A stretch of 64,000 bases of DNA from Stenopsyche tienmushanensis. Lineage: Eukaryota; Arthropoda; Insecta; Trichoptera; Stenopsychidae. The notes under the pieces were generated by a model that did not search any database, was not told where the DNA came from, and worked only from the letters and a program-made list of their open reading frames with translations. Of this stretch, positions 58,120 to 64,000 are shown one piece after another (the stretch's first letter is position 1; each line of letters starts with the position of its first letter). The translations under genes and the position numbers were made by a program. The DNA lies in the NCBI GenBank assembly GCA_008973525.1, contig WACJ01000405.1, positions 1,240,001 through 1,304,000 on the forward strand. Direction: 5' to 3'.

Positions 58120-58395
58120 GTTCGAAATGCGCTGCCATACCATTCATCAGATTGCAATAAAACTTCGTCCACTTATTGCTAAAAATTCCGCGAGTAACAT
58201 AGGCATAGTTTAATATATAAAAATTAATGTTTGTTTGTCCGTATTTAATGCGCTGTCATACCGTTCATTCGATTGCGATAAAACTTTACCAACTTATTGG
58301 TTGCACTTTTTCAAATAATATAGGTATAGTTCAATTAACTTACAGTAGCTCTTATATATAAAAATCAATGTTTGTATGTTTGTTCATATTTATAA
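58120..58395 (+). repeat. Tandem units of the ~130 bp repeat
   Basis: Two full units (AATGCGCTGCCATACCATTC at 58127 and AATGCGCTGTCATACCGTTC at about 58247), then the start of a third (AAAAATCAATGTTTGTATGT). Same order as at 24.5 and 51.9 kb. Confidence 0.65.
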
Positions 58396-58654
58396 TAATT
58401 AAACAAGATATGCATTCTATCCTTACGAATTCATGAATTTGGTGTATTGTAGGCAGGTCCTATCAGAGAGAGGGGTTATTGCCCCAGTTCTCAAAATATT
58501 AGAGGCCTCAACTTAGCAACTCATAAAGCAAAAATTAGGATAAATAGAACAAACTCCATAGTAGTTTTAATGCTTAGGAATAAAAACCAGTACGATAAAA
58601 TCGATTTGTTGTGGGTTGTACTTGGTTAGCTTTGGTAATAGTACATTTATAGGA

Positions 58655-58683
58655 GTCCATTTAAATGGACGCCTTTAAAGGCG
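58655..58683. repeat. Two adjoining perfect palindromes
   Basis: GTCCATTTAAATGGAC (16 bp) is followed at once by CGCCTTTAAAGGCG (14 bp, sharing one C). Both centre on TTTAAA. I see no known element ends around them. Confidence 0.7.
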
Positions 58684-58861
58684 TGTACCTCGGGCCTGAA
58701 AATCAGTTCAGGGGCAGAATTAGCACTAGATATGACCCAGGCATCATGTAAGTTTGGAAAAACTAAGTTCTAATTGTGTAAACCGGTCTACTAACAAACC
58801 AATATTGTTCCTTGTTCTACGTGGTATTGATTCTTAATGTATCAAATTAGTTTTAGGATTC

Positions 58862-59085
58862 GTGTAGTTCGCAAGGAAACTACCTTATTTAAAAATGAAT
58901 AACATCAATTATTTTGTTCATGTTATAGAGAGACATTTAAAGATAGTCCATCATATAATCGTTACTAGACTTACATGTCAAAAAACGTTAGACATCGCTC
59001 TTTTCAATTAATTCCATTCCACTCTTTTTGAAATAAATGTCGTTTCAGGGCGTGCGTTTAATATAAGGAAGTTTCTCTGCCGCAA
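58862..59085. mobile_element. GGGTGCGGCA-type MITE with both arms
   Basis: The left arm TTCGCAAGGAAACTACCTTA and the right arm TAAGGAAGTTTCTCTGCCGC face each other over about 220 bp. Partial copies lie at 28801 and 12885. I could not settle the target duplication, so the superfamily is unknown. Confidence 0.6.
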
Positions 59086-59099
59086 CCTGCATTAGGGAT

Positions 59100-60700
59100 A
59101 TTCTCGATCCCGATGGGCCTTCAACCTTCCATTGCATCTAGGCCCTATCATGTACTAAATTTGGTATTCTTAAGTCAATATTATGTGCTGTGAATGAATG
59201 CATTAATTGCATTTTCTCTATGTAATTTCGCAATGCATTGGCTACAATCTTCTATCACTACCAGTTTAATACCGCTGTGGTTCCCTATTATCGACATGTT
59301 CCATTATGAATCTATGCATTATCTTAACAAGGCATTCTGACCAATACATCCCAAAATAGATTCAGTTAAGTAGCAAAGATCATTCAACGGGCAGCCCTGA
59401 TGACCTATCATGAATCTATTTCAAAATTAAATGAAAACACCAAGATCCATAAAAATGTGAAGACATTTTTAGAATTACTAATATGTATCCCTAGCATTAT
59501 TTTAGGTATTAAAAAATTTCATTTCAATTTTCTACGGAAAAAACATAGCGACTCACAGTTTGTTTGTTATATGTATCTGAAAACATGTGTCGAATGACAT
59601 GTATTAATAGATTGACCGATATAACACATTACATTCACCTCTGAACGAATGATTTGGAATAAATGATGATTACATCTCCATAAATCAAATGATGCTTGCT
59701 AATTTCTGCATGTCCATCATATTCGCACAGGGCTTTCCGTGATTGATGACAGATCCCATTGAGATTTTCCTCGAACACCAGCTGTCAGTTCATCATTGAC
59801 CATGAAACTGACTCTCATGACAATTCAGAAAACTTTCTAGATTGGCTCATTTTCATCGGTCATAAATTCTGACGACTCGATGCTTTATAAGTCCAGCTGG
59901 CTGCGACGGCCCACAATGAAATAAAGCATAAAACTCCAGAAACGTGTTCCGACTTCCTGAACATGATCCAATAATTTAAAATACCAGTAAAAACAACAAA
60001 GAGTCGCTATGCGCCATTTATTGAATCGTGAGAACACACAACATCCACATGAACCGGTTATCCTGACAAATCCGACATTTTTTCTTCGCGTTATAAGACG
60101 ATTCTTGGACAAAGTCATTCATGCCATTTACAACTTATTCTGTGTCCATTAACGCAATGCGACAATAATTAAATGAATAGAAAAGGAAAGTTGAAAAGAA
60201 AGCAATAGGAGAATTCGCTGGTAGCATCATCGAATAGGAGAGCGCAAAAGTGTTAAAAACCTGTATTCATTACGGCTCGGTAATGAATAGAAATGTCTTC
60301 TGATCGCTTAAGACACATTAAGACGACAATTAAGCATCAATAAATTGTCGTCGTATACAATTTTAGCTTTTCTCTTCGGATGACTTTTACTCGCACATTG
60401 GTCCTTGCGTTACATGCAATCGTGACGATCCACTTGTATTCAGTATTTAGGTTCACTAATTGAAGGTTTTATGGTACTTGACTGAAGTGACAATGGTGAT
60501 GCAATCAGATTTTCGGCGGATGAGCACCATGACATGGAATTTATTTGGCGTAAAATTGCAACACTTGGAAGATTACCAGAAGAAAAATTGTTTCGCTGTC
60601 CATGAGAGTCGACCTTACATCTGGGTTTAACATATCAATTTGAGGGAATTTAAACTGTATGAGAAAAATTACACAAATCCTCACTGTGATCATTTATAGA
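59100..60700. other. Intergenic, no supported gene
   Basis: Single-copy-looking DNA. Frames at 59400-59597 and 59885-60118 (minus) have no domain and no splice context. Confidence 0.45.
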
Positions 60701-60704
60701 TATA

Positions 60705-61043
60705 GCACATCACTCAATAAGTTCGTAGGATGACAAAATGCTACACAAAATAGTTTTGATCCATCGTAAATTTAAGTTGCGTGAGATAACTGACACCTTA
60801 AGGATAACAGAGGGCAATGCATTCATCACTTTGCATCAAAATGTATCCATGAGAAAGCTTCTTTTGAAGTGGGTATCGCGTTTGCTCACAGGCGATCAAT
60901 GCGTCCACAATTCAGAGCGCTGTTTGGGGCTTTTTCAGTGCAATAAAAAGGATTTATATATTACACAGCGTTATTGATACGTTTTATTAAGAAATTTCCG
61001 AAAAAGGACCCCAAATGAAAAAAGTGTAAAGTGAGTGATGTGT
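60705..61043 (+). mobile_element. Deleted mariner, source family of the CACTCAATAAG MITEs
   Basis: TA flanks both sides (60703-60704, 61044-61045). The left end GCACATCACTCAATAAGTTC is followed by a plus frame (60738-60977): IHRKFKLREITDTLRITEGN, MRKLLLKWVSRLLTGDQ, then NSERCLGLFQCNKKD. This is the N-terminal HTH region and linker of a mariner transposase up to just before the catalytic D-E-T-W motif. The C-terminal catalytic part is deleted, and the right inverted repeat is shortened to GTGAGTGATGTGT by a second deletion. Confidence 0.85.
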
Positions 61044-61049
61044 TATTAC

Positions 61050-62140
61050 TTACTTACTTAAAAAATATTTTTAAAAAAACCAACAAACCTAGTGTTAAAC
61101 TAAACTAGGAATCATTTATTATTAGAATCAAAATGGTTTTTATCGAACAATGTAGAACTGGAATATGATTTTCTTTGATATCATCATACTATCTGGGGAT
61201 AGAATAATTTGTTTTCCAAAGATACAATATACATTTATAAATCATTATACGTTTGGTTTTTGTCTGGTTGTCTTATAAACCAGGTAGGTTTGCATAAAAC
61301 CACAAAACGGGGAGGAAGGGCAACTGGTTTATTAGGTATTATATACGGAGCCATCGACCATGGCTGTAACTATGCAGATACAACAGGTGCACAAGCAGAA
61401 GACCCAAGAAAAAAAGGGACTTGAATTGGAGCTCGCAAAAAAGGGCTAGATTACACCAATAAAAGCTCGAGCGTCTTCTGTCGTCTGTTAATGGCTTGTG
61501 TTTCCATGGGAACGTCAAATAAAAATATCAATGTCGTATATGAAACGGCGTATGAATTACTAGCCCACGATTTGCTGATATGAAGTCAAATTTAATTTAA
61601 AATAATCAAATAATCCGGTAAATACCGATATCAAAATCTTGGGTATCTTTAAAGTGTGCCGAATGCAGGATCGGACGTTTCCACGACACGTGAGCGTCGT
61701 CTATCTTATCAATGGATCGAATTTTGCACCATCGATTAATCTTTAATTTGAAAAGATATCTAGGCATTATTATAAAAATATACAAGACTTACGAATTTGC
61801 AACTGCAAAGCGGCAGTTGGTCGAAAAAAGAGGGAGAATCGATAAATCCTTACCGACTTTCATAGACATCTGATTGAGCTCAGTTTGTGTCCAGACACGT
61901 TGAAGATAGCATCTCCGCATTATTTTTTAAGAACTTTTTTTCAGTAATATGAATAAGTAAAAAAAAATGTTGAGGGTAAAATATCAAAGCCCAAAACCGA
62001 TCATATGCTGCTGTTTTTTGATCAGGGGTTGAACAAAACCAAAGCTACAAAAGTCATAAATTAAATTTACTATTTAAATCAGATAACAACTGTTTTAAAG
62101 ATACCCCTAGAACTGGAAAATCTTGAACCATAGTGGAAAC
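61050..62140. other. Intergenic, no supported gene
   Basis: The 71-codon plus frame 61209-61424 (GGRATGLLGIIYGAIDHG) is open but unrecognised. The rest is AT-rich with no shared repeat. Confidence 0.4.
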
Positions 62141-62218
62141 AGATCCTCGATTAACCCTTTCAAACTGGAAAACATACACGCTACACTCTAATGTAGTATG
62201 TAACAGGCTTGATAATGA

Positions 62219-62530
62219 ACCAAGCTCAATAAATGAACCATAACACTGTTGATAGCACACAATATTCGTGCATTTCTTCGGAATGTTCAGCTATTTTTGC
62301 CTATTAATGTGTTGTGTAAATAAAAGGACAGGGTTACCCTGCAAGCTTGCCAGTTTACTTCTGAAGGAGTAGATTTTGCAAAAGAGTGGTGATACTCGAC
62401 TAATGACGTCACTTCAGAGCAGTAAAGGGGGAATAATGAAATTGGTCAACAATAAGAATGATGCGAGTATCTTAGTTAATTAAACAAACGCCTGCTCTCA
62501 AGACAACACGAACGAAAGTCGTCTTATCTT
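62219..62530 (-). repeat. TTAA-MITE scrap and inverted copy of the 6.43 kb repeat
   Basis: 62219-62280 holds AACACTGTTGATAGCACACAATATTC. 62280-62530 is the reverse complement of 6430-6680 (AGGACAGGGTTACC, GTAGATTTTGCAAAAGAGTG, GATGCGAGTATCTTAGTTAA). Confidence 0.55.
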
Positions 62531-62729
62531 TGTTGAAAGACCTCAATAATTTCAGTTAATAATACCTAAATTTTATGACGGTTAAAATATTCTTTAAAAT
62601 ACAATTTTTTTTAATAGTAAGTATGAACCTTTACGAGTTTCACTTTATATATATTTCATATTTTATTATATGCACTTTATTGCAATTCTTTAAAAATTGT
62701 AATGTTTCAATTAATTTTCCGTGCTATAA

Positions 62730-62865
62730 TTTTAGCCACATCTACCAAAGTCCTATCCACCTTGTATCGAAAGTAGATGATGTTTATCTAATAATAATTG
62801 ACGTAAACTACTTGTGGACGAAAAAGCAGCTTTGTAGGTTTTAAATCAATGCCGATATATAAAAT
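62730..62865 (-). mobile_element. Tc1-like N-terminal relic
   Basis: On the minus strand MDRTLVDVAKIIARKINCNI can be read, and the flank GTAAACTACTTGTGGACGAA matches 16.4 and 47.65 kb. It is shorter than the 16.2 kb copy. Confidence 0.5.
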
Positions 62866-63099
62866 TATTTATTTTTCGTTTAAGAAGGACTCCATGGGCA
62901 TAATAAGTCTGGGAATCTTTAGATTATGCAAATATCTCTCAAACACAGTAGTACATTTAAGCGGTATATTGCGTTGAGCCACGCGTGAAGCGAGTTGAAT
63001 GAGCGGGCCAAATCCCTCTCTCCCGTGAGCGGAGCTCAATTACGTAATCAGACCGATATGCGCCAAAACGGTGCACCCGTTAAACGTTTCAAAAATCAA

Positions 63100-63540
63100 A
63101 TTCCGCACACAAAAAAATATTTGTGCTAATTTAAAAACCTTTTTGGATACACTCCCAATAATTCACCAAAGTTTCATCACAATCGGATGAATAGTATAGG
63201 AATATATAGTCCGCAAGCAAATTAAATAATAAATTAACTAATAAACAGACATTTATTTTTATATACACTTGGATCTAATTTTATGCGATTTTGAAGTTAT
63301 GCAGCTTTCAAAAATAATGAAACCTATCCATCATTTTTCACTTTATGCGAGGACAAGCTTATTTTATGCGAATGTAATCTAAAATCAACTAGTGCAACGT
63401 TACTAACGTTATAATGTGAGTGTGTTAGTTTTTTTTATGTAATTAGCGATTACATAAAAAAAACGATTTTAACACAGAAGGATGGCGAATATTTTAACTA
63501 TTTTTGTGCGATTTTTGGTACATTGAGGAACCTTTCCCTC
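63100..63540. repeat. Helitron-like unit and TTTATGCGA repeat
   Basis: 63100-63260 is a drifted reverse copy of the ~130 bp repeat (AGTTTCATCACAATCGGATG). 63262-63540 (ACACTTGGATCTAATTTTATGCGATTT) relates to 48445-48690. Confidence 0.45.
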
Positions 63541-63544
63541 GATT

Positions 63545-64000
63545 TTATATGTCCCCGTGTAGCGTATCTAGTAGCATAAAAACAGGCCCAAATGTATGTA
63601 GATATACAATATACCATAAAAATACCATACATGGGATGATATCATTTCATAATTTAGTTAGTATATAGATGATTGTCTGAATAAAACAGTCGAAACTAGT
63701 CATTAGAAAATGCGAATAAAAATCCGAATTACAGTAATATGCCGATCATTAGATATATTTAAAAGCTCAAAATTTTTGATGTACTACTGTTACTGTTTTG
63801 AAATTAATTCGTTGATAAAATGACTTTTTTGCATGGCATTTGAACACTTTGCAATGAAGGTCCAGTTAAAGCGCAGAACTGGTTATCTTAGCCGATCTTC
63901 CGTCCGAGTCCAAGCACCCTATGTTGCCGTATTAGAGATCATCCTCTTGAAACTCTAGTAGCACTCGTGAAAAAGAAAGCACTTAGGGCATTCCCTCGAC
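63545..64000. other. Intergenic, no gene seen at the window edge
   Basis: AT-rich until about 63.85 kb, then mixed composition. No frame or repeat could be assigned. Confidence 0.4.

Noticed and set aside
60738..60977. A small host gene encoding an HTH protein
   Set aside because: It lies between mariner ends with TA duplications and matches the mariner N-terminal region.
1..64000. tRNA, rRNA and CRISPR features
   Set aside because: No GGTTCGAnTCC-type box with a foldable cloverleaf, no rRNA-like block and no regularly spaced short repeats were seen; a covariance search would be needed to exclude a divergent tRNA.

Overview
This is eukaryotic, almost certainly insect, nuclear DNA. It is AT-rich, its genes are split by introns of mostly 68-80 bp with GT...AG ends, and it is packed with relics of insect DNA transposons: several mariner families, Tc1-like, hAT, TTAA-specific piggyBac-like MITEs, pogo-like and PIF/Harbinger-like MITEs, and Helitron-like repeats. 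The short introns would fit Hymenoptera or another compact-intron insect order, but the sequence does not fix the order. Bacterial concepts such as operons and ribosome binding sites do not apply.

Only two genes can be read with confidence, both on the plus strand. (1) At 30.8-36.1 kb an 11-exon gene encodes a predicted 985-residue, largely disordered, Gln/Ser-rich scaffold-type protein with a predicted coiled coil and a C-terminal SAM domain. I rebuilt the exon chain from splice sites and reading phase, and every junction keeps frame. (2) At 38.4-42.5 kb a 4-exon gene encodes a 155-residue secreted ML-domain (NPC2-like) lipid-binding protein. Its 3.4 kb first intron is filled with mariner debris. 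The two genes share no obvious pathway.

The left 30 kb (1-30.4 kb) and the right 21 kb (42.6-64 kb) hold no complete gene I can recognise. They mix single-copy-looking sequence with dispersed repeats. A few short GC-rich islands (16.76-16.90, 30.5-30.8, 46.7-47.1 and 56.42-56.57 kb) carry coding-like frames, usually bounded by splice-like signals. They are reported as low-confidence candidate exons. The one at 16.76-16.90 kb is phase-compatible with the large second exon of the SAM gene.

The mobile elements supply most of the structure. At least ten copies or fragments of one TTAA-flanked MITE family, six hAT-derived copies (two still encoding the hAT C-terminal dimerisation motif), a mariner whose ends also bound 41-119 bp MITEs, an internally deleted mariner with intact ends and TA duplications, and a chimeric mariner repeat with a shared catalytic Asp-to-Asn change can all be recognised. 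No functional transposase remains.
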